Assembly (NCBI RefSeq): GCF_023008405.1
Contig: NZ_CP095376.1
Span: 5,852,001 to 5,916,000, forward strand
Origin: Amycolatopsis sp. FBCC-B4732
GTDB lineage: Bacteria > Actinomycetota > Actinomycetes > Mycobacteriales > Pseudonocardiaceae
Direction of reading: 5' to 3'
Length of the DNA stretch: 64,000 nucleotides
Shown here piece after piece: positions 8,881-19,158 of this stretch. The notes under the pieces are model-generated. The model made no database searches and was not told where the DNA came from. It saw only the letters and a list, made by a program, of their open reading frames with translations. Position 1 is the stretch's first letter, and each line of letters starts with the position of its first letter. The position numbers were made by a program, and so were the translations under genes.

Positions 8881-9477
8881 TCAGCCCAGGCGGCGGCCCA
8901 GGTCGTCGCGTCCGTTCCAGGTGGCCAGCAGGCTGTAGGCGATCGACACGCCGAGCGGGCCGGTCAGCAGCACCCACCACGACTCCAGCCGCGGCGCCAG
9001 CTCGATCACCGAGCCGAGCGCGGGTGGATCGGTGATGGCGTAGTGGCTGTTCGCCCACGTGACGCCGAGCAGCATGGCGAGCACGCCCGCGAGCGCCACG
9101 CCGAGCACGGCGGCCAGGAAGACGACCGGGCCGCGGCGTTCGCGCAGCAGCCAGCTGACGACGCCCACGACGATCCCGAGCCCGAGCGTCATCAGCCCGA
9201 ACACCGCGAGGTCGTCGAACCGGTGCCAGCTCTCCAGCTCCAGCGCGCCTTGGGAGCCGTCGGCGGCGATGATGCGGACGCGCTCGGGCGGCGCGAGCCG
9301 GGACCACGCGAAGGCGAGCGGGAAGCTCAGCAGGCCCACCGTGCTGAACACGCTCACCGCGGGCAGCAGGTCGGCCTTGACGACCACCCGCGGCCGCCGC
9401 TCCCGGAACAGCACGGGCACCGACCACGGCCCGGCCACGGCCGACGGCCGGTGCGCGGGCCCCGACGTCTCACTCAC
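8881..9477 (-). CDS. DUF2567-like membrane protein
   Basis: The 198-residue protein has four hydrophobic segments (about residues 45-65, 95-115, 120-140 and 165-185) with a soluble loop after the first. It resembles the DUF2567 family found beside bioB in mycobacteria (I recall Rv1591), and its position here next to bsaP and bioB is the same. The function is unknown. It probably has its own promoter, because a double hairpin at 9506-9550 separates it from bsaP. Confidence 0.75.
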   Translation of the reverse strand: MSETSGPAHRPSAVAGPWSVPVLFRERRPRVVVKADLLPAVSVFSTVGLLSFPLAFAWSRLAPPERVRIIAADGSQGALELESWHRFDDLAVFGLMTLGLGIVVGVVSWLLRERRGPVVFLAAVLGVALAGVLAMLLGVTWANSHYAITDPPALGSVIELAPRLESWWVLLTGPLGVSIAYSLLATWNGRDDLGRRLG

Positions 9478-9505
9478 CCGGACTCCCTCCCTGCAACTGC
9501 ACCGA

Positions 9506-9550
9506 CCGGGGCTGCGCCCCGGGCCGGGGGCTCCGCCACCCGGAGCCCCC
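9506..9550. terminator. Double-hairpin repeat, copy 1 (after bioB-bsaP)
   Basis: Two adjacent hairpins: CCGGGGC/GCCCCGG (9506-9512, 9516-9522) and GGGGGCTCC/GGAGCCCCC (9526-9534, 9542-9550), followed by GAAAAG. A near-identical unit is at 34495-34539. The arms differ between copies by paired changes (CTCC/GGAG here, TTCC/GGAA there), so the stem is conserved. It probably ends the bioB-bsaP transcript. Confidence 0.75.
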
Positions 9551-9601
9551 GAAAAGCGTGCGTGTTGCGACCGAGGGTAACCGGTCAGCGTGCGACCACC
9601 G

Positions 9602-9808
9602 TCAGCCGCTGGCCGTGTCGCCGTGCCTGCTGCACTTCGCCGTCCAGCCGAGCGGGCTCACCTGGACCACCAGCCGCCGCGCGCAGAACGTGCAGTAGCG
9701 CGGCGGTTCCAGCACCGTGCGGGGGTTGTGGCACGCCGGGTGGTCCGCCCCGCCCGGCGACTCCTGTCCACAGTGGACGCAAAAGGCCGGGGCGTCAGAG
9801 GCTGTCAC
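9602..9808 (-). CDS. bsaP: Biotin synthase auxiliary protein BsaP
   Basis: This 68-residue Cys-rich protein has the pattern CVHC, then CHNP, CTFC and a final Cys before SRHG. It overlaps the 3' end of bioB by 14 bases on the same strand. In mycobacteria the equivalent small gene after bioB (Rv1590, BsaP) is known to be needed for biotin synthase to turn dethiobiotin into biotin. The Cys pairs could hold an Fe-S cluster or zinc. The position directly after bioB, the size and the Cys layout support the assignment. Confidence 0.85.
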   Translation of the reverse strand: MTASDAPAFCVHCGQESPGGADHPACHNPRTVLEPPRYCTFCARRLVVQVSPLGWTAKCSRHGDTASG

Positions 9809-10808
9809 TGAGCGCCTTGATGGGCATCTTGAGCTCGTCGAGCATCTCGAGGTCCGCCGAAGCCGGCCGTCCGAGGTTGGTCAGGTAGTTGCCGACGATG
9901 ATCGCGTTGACGCCGCCGAGCATGCCCTGCTCCGCGCCGAGGTCGCCGAGCGTCAGCTCACGGCCGCCGGCGAAGCGCAGCATCGTGCGCGGCATCGCGA
10001 GCCGGAACGCCGCCACCGTCCGCAGGGCGTCCTTGCCCTCGACGATCTCGTAGTTCTCGTACGGCGTGCCGGGCTGCGGGATGAGGAAGTTCATCGGCAC
10101 CTCGTGCGGGTTCAGCTCGGCCAGCTGCACCGCGAACTCCGCGCGCTGCTCGACCGTCTCCCCCATGCCGATGATGCCGCCGCAGCAGACCTCCATGCCC
10201 GCCTCGGCCACCATCCGCAGCGTGTCCCAGCGCTCCTCCCACGTGTGCGTGGTGACCACCGCGGGGAAGTGCGAGCGCGCCGTCTCGAGGTTGTGGTTGT
10301 AGCGGTGCACGCCCATCTCGACGAGCTCGTCGACCTGCTCCTGGGTGAGCATGCCGAGCGAGCAGGCGATCTGGATGTCGTTGCCGTCCTCGCGGATGGC
10401 CTTCACGCCTTCGCGGACCTGCGAAAGCAGCCGCTTGTCCGGCCCGCGGACGGCGGCGACGATGCAGAACTCCGTCGCGCCGGTCTCGGCGGTCTGTCGG
10501 GCGGCCTTGACCAGGTTCGGGATGTCGAGCCACGCCGAGCGCACCGGCGTCGGGAAGCGGCCGGACTGCGAGCAGAAGTGGCAGTCCTCCGGGCAGCCGC
10601 CGGTCTTCAGGCTGATGATGCCCTCGACCTCCACCTCGGGCCCGCACCAGCGCATCCGCACTTCGTGCGCGAGCGCGAGCAGGTCGGGCAGCCGGTCGTC
10701 GGGCAGCCGCAGCACCTCGAGGACCTCGGCTTCCCCCAGGCCGGCGCCGGTTTCGAGGACGAGTTCACGGGCGTGGGCGAGGACGTCGGTGTCCGGAACT
10801 GCGGTCAA
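9795..10808 (-). CDS. bioB: Biotin synthase
   Basis: BioB is the radical SAM enzyme that inserts sulfur into dethiobiotin, the last step of biotin synthesis. The 337-residue protein has the radical SAM cluster motif [11 protein letters not shown] (Cx3Cx2C, about residues 70-80) and the conserved stretches YNHNLETA and [10 protein letters not shown]. Its stop lies within the start of bsaP, so the two genes are translated together. bioD lies 72 bases upstream on the same strand and may be co-transcribed. Confidence 0.97.
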   Translation of the reverse strand: MTAVPDTDVLAHARELVLETGAGLGEAEVLEVLRLPDDRLPDLLALAHEVRMRWCGPEVEVEGIISLKTGGCPEDCHFCSQSGRFPTPVRSAWLDIPNLVKAARQTAETGATEFCIVAAVRGPDKRLLSQVREGVKAIREDGNDIQIACSLGMLTQEQVDELVEMGVHRYNHNLETARSHFPAVVTTHTWEERWDTLRMVAEAGMEVCCGGIIGMGETVEQRAEFAVQLAELNPHEVPMNFLIPQPGTPYENYEIVEGKDALRTVAAFRLAMPRTMLRFAGGRELTLGDLGAEQGMLGGVNAIIVGNYLTNLGRPASADLEMLDELKMPIKALSDSL

Positions 10809-10880
10809 GGCGTCTCCTTGGTCGTGACGGAAGCGTCCCTCATCGTGCCTGACGGGCCCCTCGGGCGACAGCGACGCAGG

Positions 10881-11603
10881 TCACTTCCCCGCCGAAGCGC
10901 ACCCGGCGAACAGCTCGGGGTCGAACTCGCCGCCGAACCACGGCGAGAGCCCGCCCCTGGCCGCAGTGAGGAACTCGTCCCGGGACGCGTCACCGAGCCC
11001 CTCGGGCAGCACGCCGAGCAGCGGCGCCCCGGCCGCCACCGGCAGGTCTTCGAGGTTGGACAGCGCCGCGAGGTCCGGCTCGGCCGGCCAGGAGCCGATG
11101 ATCACACCGGCGACGGTCAGGCCGCGCTTGGTGGCGACTTCGGCGGTGAGCGCGGTCGCGTTGAGCGTGCCCAGCCCGGCTTCGGCCACGACGATGACGA
11201 GCGAGCCGAGCGACCAGGCGACGTCGGCGAGGCTGGCCCCGGTGGCGTCGAAGCGCACCAGCAGGCCGCCCGCGCCTTCGATCAGGGTGAGGTCGTGCCC
11301 GGTGTCCAGCTCCGACGCCGCCCGCGCGATCTCCCCGGGATCGAGCGTCGGCAGGCCACTGCGGCGCGCGGCGGCCTCGGGCGACAGCGGGTCCGGGTAG
11401 CGGCGCAGTTCGAGGGTCGTGACGTCGCCGGCCAGCCGCCGGACGTCGGCGAGGTCACCGGGTTCGTCGGGCCGCACGCCGGTCTGCGCCGGTTTCAGCA
11501 CCGCGACCCGCTGCCCACCGTCCGCCGCCAGGGCGGCGATCGCCGCCGTGGTGATCGTCTTGCCGACCCCGGTCCCGGTCCCCGTCATCACCAGCATGGT
11601 CAC
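10881..11603 (-). CDS. bioD: Dethiobiotin synthetase
   Basis: BioD carboxylates 7,8-diaminopelargonate with CO2 and ATP to form the ureido ring of dethiobiotin. The 240-residue protein starts with the P-loop TGTGTGVGKT and carries the family stretches KPAQTG, EGAGGLLVR (about residue 110) and the VAEAGLGTLN motif. It lies upstream of bioB on the same strand. bioA, which makes its substrate, is at 16638-17915 beyond two bicarbonate transporter-like genes. bioF is not in the window. Confidence 0.95.
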   Translation of the reverse strand: MTMLVMTGTGTGVGKTITTAAIAALAADGGQRVAVLKPAQTGVRPDEPGDLADVRRLAGDVTTLELRRYPDPLSPEAAARRSGLPTLDPGEIARAASELDTGHDLTLIEGAGGLLVRFDATGASLADVAWSLGSLVIVVAEAGLGTLNATALTAEVATKRGLTVAGVIIGSWPAEPDLAALSNLEDLPVAAGAPLLGVLPEGLGDASRDEFLTAARGGLSPWFGGEFDPELFAGCASAGK

Positions 11604-11685
11604 GGACCATCAACTTAGTGACCCGGGGTCGGGGTGCGCACACGCGGGCCGTGCTCGGGCGCTCACAGCGCCGGACCGCGACGTC

Positions 11686-11732
11686 GTGAAAGGGTCGTTC
11701 ACGTCGTCCGACGCCATGAACGACCCTTTCAC
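11686..11732. terminator. Palindromic repeat, ATGAACGACCC family, copy 2
   Basis: Perfect 16-base arms (GTGAAAGGGTCGTTCA at 11686-11701 and its complement at 11717-11732) flank a 15-base loop. It lies downstream of the SulP-carbonic anhydrase gene and upstream of bioD, both on the minus strand, so it probably separates their transcripts. It belongs to the family listed at 1458-1510. Confidence 0.75.
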
Positions 11733-11792
11733 CGGACCGGTGCCCGGGCCGGCGCGGGCCGTGCCCGGGTGGGCACGGCCCGCGTGCGGGGG

Positions 11793-13970
11793 TCAGGCTC
11801 CCGGCACCGCCACCGGCGCCCCGGCCGGCCGGAACGTCCGCTCCTTCGCGTCGAACAAGTGGACCTGCGCCGTCCCGACCGCGAAGTACATCCCGGTCAG
11901 CTGCAGCTTCCCGGCGCCCTCGGCCGCGGCCACCGACGGGTACTCGCGCAGGTGTTCCAGCTGCTGGAGCACGTTGTGCAGGGCCAGCCGGTCGCCTTCG
12001 CGCTCCGGGACCGCGCCGTCCAGAGTGGCCGAGCCGAGGCGGTGGGCGCTCGGCTCCGCGTGGCGGAGCCAGACCGACAGCGGGCCCGGCGGCGGACCGT
12101 CCGCCAGCGCCGCCATCGCGCCGCAGCCCGAGTGGCCGCACACGACGATCTCTTCGACGCCCAGCACACCGACCGCGTACTCGATCGACGCGTTCATCGA
12201 CGGGTCGGCCTGCCCGGCCGGGACGAGGTTGCCGATGTTGCGGATGGTGAACAGGTCGCCCGGGCCGCTGGTGGTGATCAGGTTCGGCACGATCCGGGAG
12301 TCGCCGCAGGTGATGAACAGCGTGCGCGGGCGCTGGCCGTCCGCGAGCCCGGACAGCGTGTCCTTGAGCAGCGGCGCGGCCCGGCGGTGGAACTCGGTGG
12401 CGCCGTTGCGGGTCTGCTGCGTCGGGATGCCTTCCGTCGCCTGCCATGCCGACCAGGGCGCGAGCCAGCGCGGCACCGCCCGGCTCGCGTGCAGCCGCGA
12501 CCGCGTCGGGCGGCCCGCCTTGCCCTCGCCGAACCACGGGTGGCCGACCTCGTCGACCTCGACCGTGCCGCCGGCGTTCTCGTGCGCCTGCTGCCAGGTC
12601 GTGAGGCTTTCGAACGCGGCGTGGTCGAGGTAGTCGACGACCAGCTCGAGCCGCACCGGCACGCCGGCCGGGATGGTCCCGAGCACCTTCGACAGCCGCG
12701 GCACCGACAGGAACGTCAGGACACCTTCGACGACGACGCGCCAGGAGCCGCCTTCCTGTTCGACGTGGATGCCGGACCAGAGCGTCCGGCGCAGCATCAG
12801 CACGAGCGACAGCCCGATGCCGGCGAGCACGCCGGTGAGCAGGTCGAACACCACGACGCCGGCCAGCGTCAGCAGGTACACGGGCAGGTCGCCGTGCGCG
12901 AGGACGGTCCTGATGTGGCCGGGGTTGACCAGCTTCGCGCCGACGTGCACCAGCAGCCCGGCCAGCGCGGCCAGCGGGATGCTCTGGATCAGCCCGGCGA
13001 GCAGGACGACGAACAGCAGCACCCAGACACCGTGCAGCACCGCCGACGCGCGGGTCTTGGCCCCGGCGGTGACGTTGGTGGAGCTGCGGACGATGACGCC
13101 GGTGACCGGCAGGCCGCCGAGCGCGCCGGAGAGCATGTTGGCCGCGCCCTGGCCGACCAGCTCGCGGTCGAGGTTGGCGCGCCGCCCGGTGTGCATCTTG
13201 TCCACCGCCACGGCCGAAAGCAGGCTTTCGACGCTGGCGATCAGGGCGATCGTGACGACGGCGAGGGCGAACCCGCCCCACCCGCCGTCCGGCAGCTGCG
13301 GGACGAGGCGGACGTCCAGCAGGTCGCCGGGGAGCTCGACGCGGGGCAGCGTCATGCCGAGCACGACCGACACGACGGTGGCGGCCGCGATCGCGGCGAG
13401 CGGCCCCGGCACCTTGCGGACGGCGGCGGGCAGCTTCGGCCAGACGAGCAGGATGGCGATGGTGAGCAGGCCGATCACGGCGGCGGAGTCGTGGTGGGCG
13501 ACGATCTGGCCGGGCAGCTCGGCGATGTTCTCCACCGCCGAGCTCTGCGCCTTGCCACCGAGGACGACGTGGAGCTGGCCGAGCACGATCGTGACGCCGA
13601 TGCCGGCCAGCATGCCGTGCACGATCGCCGGCGAGATGGCCAGCGCGGCGCGCGCGATGCGGCTCAGCCCGAGCAGGATCTGGCACGCGCCGGCGGCGAC
13701 GGTGATCGCGCAGGTGACGACCCACCCGAACGTCTGGATGGTTTCGGCCATGACGACGGTCAGGCCGGCGGCGGGCCCGCTCACTTGCAGCGCGGAGCCG
13801 CCGAGCGCGCCGGCGACGACGCCACCGACGACGGCGGCGACGAGCCCGGCGGCGACCGGCGCGCCCGAAGCGAGGGCGATGCCCAGGGACAGGGGTACTG
13901 CGACGAGGAAGACGACCAGTGAGGCCGGCAGGTCGTGGCGGAGCACGGCGAGGGGTCTCATGATCACCAT
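11793..13970 (-). CDS. SulP anion transporter fused to beta-carbonic anhydrase (copy 1)
   Basis: The 725-residue protein has a SulP membrane domain with about ten hydrophobic segments (residues about 10-400), a short STAS-like region (about 415-490) and a C-terminal beta-class carbonic anhydrase (about 520-725). The enzyme part keeps the zinc and dyad residues: Cys-Asp-Arg in FITCGDSRIVPN and His-Cys in CGHSGCGAM. Such fusions are thought to move bicarbonate and interconvert it with CO2 at the membrane. A paralogue of the same layout lies directly upstream, and both sit between bioD and bioA. Bicarbonate is a substrate of biotin-dependent carboxylases, so a metabolic link is plausible but inferred. 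Confidence 0.93.
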   Translation of the reverse strand: MVIMRPLAVLRHDLPASLVVFLVAVPLSLGIALASGAPVAAGLVAAVVGGVVAGALGGSALQVSGPAAGLTVVMAETIQTFGWVVTCAITVAAGACQILLGLSRIARAALAISPAIVHGMLAGIGVTIVLGQLHVVLGGKAQSSAVENIAELPGQIVAHHDSAAVIGLLTIAILLVWPKLPAAVRKVPGPLAAIAAATVVSVVLGMTLPRVELPGDLLDVRLVPQLPDGGWGGFALAVVTIALIASVESLLSAVAVDKMHTGRRANLDRELVGQGAANMLSGALGGLPVTGVIVRSSTNVTAGAKTRASAVLHGVWVLLFVVLLAGLIQSIPLAALAGLLVHVGAKLVNPGHIRTVLAHGDLPVYLLTLAGVVVFDLLTGVLAGIGLSLVLMLRRTLWSGIHVEQEGGSWRVVVEGVLTFLSVPRLSKVLGTIPAGVPVRLELVVDYLDHAAFESLTTWQQAHENAGGTVEVDEVGHPWFGEGKAGRPTRSRLHASRAVPRWLAPWSAWQATEGIPTQQTRNGATEFHRRAAPLLKDTLSGLADGQRPRTLFITCGDSRIVPNLITTSGPGDLFTIRNIGNLVPAGQADPSMNASIEYAVGVLGVEEIVVCGHSGCGAMAALADGPPPGPLSVWLRHAEPSAHRLGSATLDGAVPEREGDRLALHNVLQQLEHLREYPSVAAAEGAGKLQLTGMYFAVGTAQVHLFDAKERTFRPAGAPVAVPGA

Positions 13971-13985
13971 GCAACCGGAAAACGA

Positions 13986-14006
13986 GTGAAATGTCCGCTA
14001 TGCACC
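13986..14006 (-). promoter_or_regulatory. Upstream element shared by both SulP-CA genes (copy 1)
   Basis: Plus-strand GAAATGTCCGCTATGCA, 15 bases before the copy 1 start, matches GAAATGTCTGCTACGCA at 16443-16463 before copy 2. Outside this element the two upstream regions look different, so it may be a common promoter or operator. The rest of the 217-base gap (13971-14187) is AT-richer than its surroundings and holds no gene. Confidence 0.5.
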
Positions 14007-14187
14007 ACTCGATCGGGTGAATAAATGGCGGTATTTAGCTCGAATGTCACATACCGGACAAGTCGTTAACAAGCCGTTCACAAGCACGGGCCTGTCAAGC
14101 GACAGTTGAATTCCGTACTACACAAGGGTTTCACGGCCTCGGATGTGACGCCGGCCGGGCCCGGCGCCACACCGAGGGCCGTCCGGC

Positions 14188-16419
14188 TCAGTGCTCCAGC
14201 GCACCCGCCGGGACGAAGCCGCGGGCCGCGTCGTCCAAAAGGGACACTTGCGCCGCGCCGACGTCGAAGTACATGCCGGTGAGCCGGAGCGCGCCGCGCT
14301 CGAGGGCGGCCGCCACCACCGGGTAGGCGCGCAGGATCTCCAGCTGCTGCACCACGTTCTGCAGCGCGAGCTGGTCGGCCTCGGCGGCCGGCCGCTCCCC
14401 GCCGAGCAGCAACGGCGCTTCGCGGCTTCGGCGTCGCAACGTCGCTTCGCCGTGGCGGAGCCAGCTGCCGAGCTGCTCGAGCCCGGCCGGGGCCTGGCCG
14501 AGCAGCGCCTTCATCGCGCCGCAGCCGGAATGGCCGCACACCACGATCTCGGCCACGCCCAGCACGCCGACCGCGTACTCGATCGCCGCGCCGACCGACG
14601 AGTCGTCGCCGTCCGGCGGGGGCACCAGGTTGCCGATGTTCCGGACGGTGAACAGGTCGCCCGGCCCGCTGGTGGTGATCAGGTTGGGGACGATCCGCGC
14701 GTCGCCGCAGGTGATGAACAGCGTGTGCGGCTGCTGGCCGTGCGCCAGGCCGCTCCACGTGTCGCGCAGCAGCGGCGCGGTGCGGCGCTGGAACTCCGAA
14801 GCGCCGCGGCAGAGCAGCGAGCTCGCCGTGCGCTGGGCGGGCAGCACGACGTGCTCGGCCTGCCACTCCGACCACGGCGCGAGCCACCGCGGCACGACCC
14901 GCGCGGCGACGCTGCGGCGCACGGTCGGCGCGTCCGAGCTCCCGCGCGCGAACCACGGGTGCCCGATCTCGTCGACCGTCACCGCCCCCGCGTGCGCCTG
15001 CTGCCAGCCGCGCAGGCAGTCGAACGCGGCGTGGTCGAGGTAGTCGACGAGCAGCTCGAGCCGGACTTCGGCGTGCGGCGGCACCTCGGCGAGCACCCGG
15101 GTCAGCCGCGGCACGGACAGGAACGTCAGCGCGCCTTCGACGACGACGCGGTGGCGCTCGCCGTCCTTCTCGACGTGGATCCCGGAGAAGAGCATCCGCC
15201 GCAGCATCATCGCGAGCGCGAGCAGGATCCCCGCCGCGACGCCGGTGAGCAGGTTGACGGCCACCGCGCCGGCGAGCGTGACCACGTACACCGGCAGGTC
15301 GCCGTGGCGGCGGACTTCCTTGAGCCCGTTGAGGTTCACGAGCTTCGCCCCGACGTACACCAGCAGCGCGGCGAGCGCGGCCAGCGGGATCAGCCGCAGC
15401 ACCCCGGTGAGCGCCAGGCAGGCCGCGAGGATCCAGACGCAGTGCAGGATCGCCGACAGCCGGGTGCGCGCGCCCGCCTCGTAGTTGGTCATGCTGCGCA
15501 CGATGACGCCGGTGACCGGGAACCCGCCGAGCGCGCCGGCGGCGACGTTCGCCGCGCCCTGGCCGATGAGCTCGCGGTCGAGGTCGGTGCGCGGGCCGCC
15601 GCGGAGCTTGTCGACCGAGACGGCGGACAGCAGGCTCTCCAGGCCGGCGATGAGCGCGATGGTGAGCGCGGCGAGCGCGAACCCGCCCCAGCCGCCCTCC
15701 GGCAGCCGCGGCACGACGTGCAGCGCGGGCAGCCCGGCCGGGAGGTCGACGCGGGGCAGCGACATGCCGGTCAGGACGGACAGCCCGGTGGCGAGCGTGA
15801 CGGCGGCCAGCGGCGCGGGCACCCGGCGGACGACCGAGGGCAGCCGCGGCCAGGCGACCAGCACGGCGAGGGTGACGACCCCGATCAGCACGGCCTGGTC
15901 GTGGTGCGCGGCGATCTGCCGCGGCAGCGCGACGACGTTGGCGAGCGCGGAGCCCTGCGCCGTCCCGCCGAGCACGACGTGCAGCTGCCCGAGCACGAGC
16001 GTGACCCCGATGCCCGCGAGCAGCCCGTGCACGATGGCGGGCGAGACGGCGAGCGCGGCCCGGGCGAGCCGGGTCAGCCCGAAGAGGATCTGGAGCAGCC
16101 CGGCGGCGACGGTGATCGCGCAGGTGACGGGCCAGCCGTGGGTGGCGATCGTGTCGGCCAGCACCACGGTGAGGGCGGCGGACGGCCCGCTGACCTGCAG
16201 CGGCGACCCGCCGAAGAGGCTCGCGACCAGCCCGCCGACGACGGCGGAGACGAGGCCGGAGAGCAGCGGCGCCCCGGCGGCGAAGGCCACGCCGAGGGAC
16301 AGGGGGACGGCGACGAGGAAGACGACGATCGACGCGAGGAGGTCGTGCTTGAGGTTCTCCCGGTGGTGGGGGTGCTTCGGGGGGCCGGTGTCGTGTTCGC
16401 CACGAACGATCTCGATCAT
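14188..16419 (-). CDS. SulP anion transporter fused to beta-carbonic anhydrase (copy 2)
   Basis: This 743-residue paralogue of the preceding gene has the same three-part layout: SulP membrane domain (about 25-415), STAS-like segment (about 425-505) and beta-carbonic anhydrase (about 530-743). The SulP parts are very similar between the copies. The anhydrase keeps the zinc Cys and the Asp-Arg dyad but reads CGDAR where copy 1 reads CGDSR, and it has a longer linker. This is an old tandem duplication, because the copies have clearly diverged. The ATG at 16419 follows an element shared with copy 1. Likely substrates are bicarbonate or sulfate. Confidence 0.93.
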   Translation of the reverse strand: MIEIVRGEHDTGPPKHPHHRENLKHDLLASIVVFLVAVPLSLGVAFAAGAPLLSGLVSAVVGGLVASLFGGSPLQVSGPSAALTVVLADTIATHGWPVTCAITVAAGLLQILFGLTRLARAALAVSPAIVHGLLAGIGVTLVLGQLHVVLGGTAQGSALANVVALPRQIAAHHDQAVLIGVVTLAVLVAWPRLPSVVRRVPAPLAAVTLATGLSVLTGMSLPRVDLPAGLPALHVVPRLPEGGWGGFALAALTIALIAGLESLLSAVSVDKLRGGPRTDLDRELIGQGAANVAAGALGGFPVTGVIVRSMTNYEAGARTRLSAILHCVWILAACLALTGVLRLIPLAALAALLVYVGAKLVNLNGLKEVRRHGDLPVYVVTLAGAVAVNLLTGVAAGILLALAMMLRRMLFSGIHVEKDGERHRVVVEGALTFLSVPRLTRVLAEVPPHAEVRLELLVDYLDHAAFDCLRGWQQAHAGAVTVDEIGHPWFARGSSDAPTVRRSVAARVVPRWLAPWSEWQAEHVVLPAQRTASSLLCRGASEFQRRTAPLLRDTWSGLAHGQQPHTLFITCGDARIVPNLITTSGPGDLFTVRNIGNLVPPPDGDDSSVGAAIEYAVGVLGVAEIVVCGHSGCGAMKALLGQAPAGLEQLGSWLRHGEATLRRRSREAPLLLGGERPAAEADQLALQNVVQQLEILRAYPVVAAALERGALRLTGMYFDVGAAQVSLLDDAARGFVPAGALEH

Positions 16420-16442
16420 GGGGGCAGGATCGCCGAAACCAG

Positions 16443-16463
16443 GCGAAATGTCTGCTACGCAAG
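16443..16463 (-). promoter_or_regulatory. Upstream element shared by both SulP-CA genes (copy 2)
   Basis: GAAATGTCTGCTACGCA begins 24 bases before the copy 2 start and matches the element before copy 1 at 15 of 17 positions. It lies in a 218-base gap (16420-16637) between copy 2 and bioA that holds no gene. Confidence 0.5.
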
Positions 16464-16637
16464 CATTTCTCGCGTTTGCTCCGGTACGGATCGGTTCGCG
16501 CCGGCGGATCTTTCAGGCGAACCGCGTCCCGGCAACCTCCGCCGATCGCGTGGTGTCGATCTTGCTCCGGCACGCAGCGCGACGATGAGGGACGTTCGGG
16601 TCTCGCTGTGGGCGTGGTCACACCCGATGTGCTGAAA

Positions 16638-17915
16638 TCACGCCTTTTCGGCGACCGCGAGCATCGCGCGGGTGATCACGGCCAGGTCGTCGTCCGTCGA
16701 AACGTACGGCGGCATCGCGTAGACGAGGTCCCGGAACGGCCGCAGCCAAGCGCCGTGCCCGGTGACCACCTCGGTCGCCACCGCCATGTCGACCGGGTGG
16801 TCCAGCTGCAGCACGCCGATGCCGCCGAGGACCCGGACGTCGGTGACCGACGGGAGGTCGCGCGCCGGGGCGAGGCCGTCCAGGAGGCCCTTCTCCAAGC
16901 GGGTGACGTCGTGGCGCCAGCCGCCGTCGGCGAGCAGGCCGAGCGAGGCGTTCGCGACCGCCGAGGCCAGCGGGTTGCCCATGAACGTCGGGCCGTGCGC
17001 GAGCACCGGGAGCGCGCCGCGCGAAATGCCCGCCGCCACCTCCGGGGTGCACAGGGTCGCCGCCATGCTCAGGTAGCCGCCGGTCAGCGCCTTGCCCACG
17101 CACAGGACGTCGGGCGTCACGCCCGCGTGCTCCGCGGCGAAGAGCGTGCCGGTGCGGCCGAAGCCGGTCGCGATCTCGTCGAAGATCAGCAGCACGTCGT
17201 GCGCTTCGGTCAGTTCCCGCAGCGCGCGCAGGTACGCGGGGTGGTGGAAGCGCATGCCGCCCGCGCCCTGCACGACCGGTTCGACGATCACCGCCGCGAG
17301 TTCCCCGGCGTGCGCGGCGATCGCCTCGGCCAGGATGTCCACATAGGACTGATCCGGCGGCGCGTCGAACCCGGACGGCGGCGCGGGCACGAAGACCTGC
17401 TCGGGCAGCACCCCGCGCCACAGCGAGTGCATGCCGCCGTCGGGGTCGCACACGCTCATCGGCGTGAACGTGTCGCCGTGGTAGCCGCCGCGCCAGGTGA
17501 GCAGCCGGCGCTTCTCCGGCAGCCCGCGCGAACGCTGGTACTGCAGGCACATCTTCGCGGCGACCTCGACCGACACCGACCCGGAGTCGCAGAGGAAGAC
17601 GTGCTCCAGCCCGTCCGGGGTCAGGTCGACGAGGGTCTTCGCCAGGGTGATCGCGGGTTCGTGCGTCAGGCCGCCGAACATGACGTGGCTCATCCGCCCG
17701 GCCTGCGCGGTGAGCGCGGCGTCGAGCACCGGGTGCCGGTAGCCGTGGATGGCCGACCACCACGACGACATCCCGTCGACGAGCTCGCGGCCGTCGGCCA
17801 GCTTGAGCCGCACCCCGCTCGCCTCGGTCACCAGCAGCGACGGCACCTTCGCCGGCATCGGCGCGTACGGGTGCCACACGTGCCGGGCGTCCAAGGCGAG
17901 CAGGTCGGTGTCCAT
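16638..17915 (-). CDS. bioA: Adenosylmethionine-8-amino-7-oxononanoate aminotransferase
   Basis: BioA is the PLP enzyme that uses S-adenosylmethionine to aminate KAPA to 7,8-diaminopelargonate, the substrate of BioD. The 425-residue protein has the family landmarks WHPYAPM near the N terminus, [15 protein letters not shown], the PLP Asp in [15 protein letters not shown], and the Schiff-base Lys in [11 protein letters not shown] (about residue 277). It is separated from bioD and bioB by the two SulP-carbonic anhydrase genes. The ATG at 17915 fits the family start ([17 protein letters not shown]). Confidence 0.96.
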   Translation of the reverse strand: MDTDLLALDARHVWHPYAPMPAKVPSLLVTEASGVRLKLADGRELVDGMSSWWSAIHGYRHPVLDAALTAQAGRMSHVMFGGLTHEPAITLAKTLVDLTPDGLEHVFLCDSGSVSVEVAAKMCLQYQRSRGLPEKRRLLTWRGGYHGDTFTPMSVCDPDGGMHSLWRGVLPEQVFVPAPPSGFDAPPDQSYVDILAEAIAAHAGELAAVIVEPVVQGAGGMRFHHPAYLRALRELTEAHDVLLIFDEIATGFGRTGTLFAAEHAGVTPDVLCVGKALTGGYLSMAATLCTPEVAAGISRGALPVLAHGPTFMGNPLASAVANASLGLLADGGWRHDVTRLEKGLLDGLAPARDLPSVTDVRVLGGIGVLQLDHPVDMAVATEVVTGHGAWLRPFRDLVYAMPPYVSTDDDLAVITRAMLAVAEKA

Positions 17916-17932
17916 CAGCCGACCTTACGACG

Positions 17933-19135
<1,203 letters not shown>

Positions 19136-19158
19136 CCCGCTCCCCCGTGCAGTCCGCT

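Noticed and set aside
11455..13974. An 839-residue minus-strand frame covering the SulP-CA gene
   Set aside because: It is Arg/Ala/Pro-rich, has no domain, and is the other-frame shadow of a clear transporter-enzyme fusion, as expected in very GC-rich DNA.
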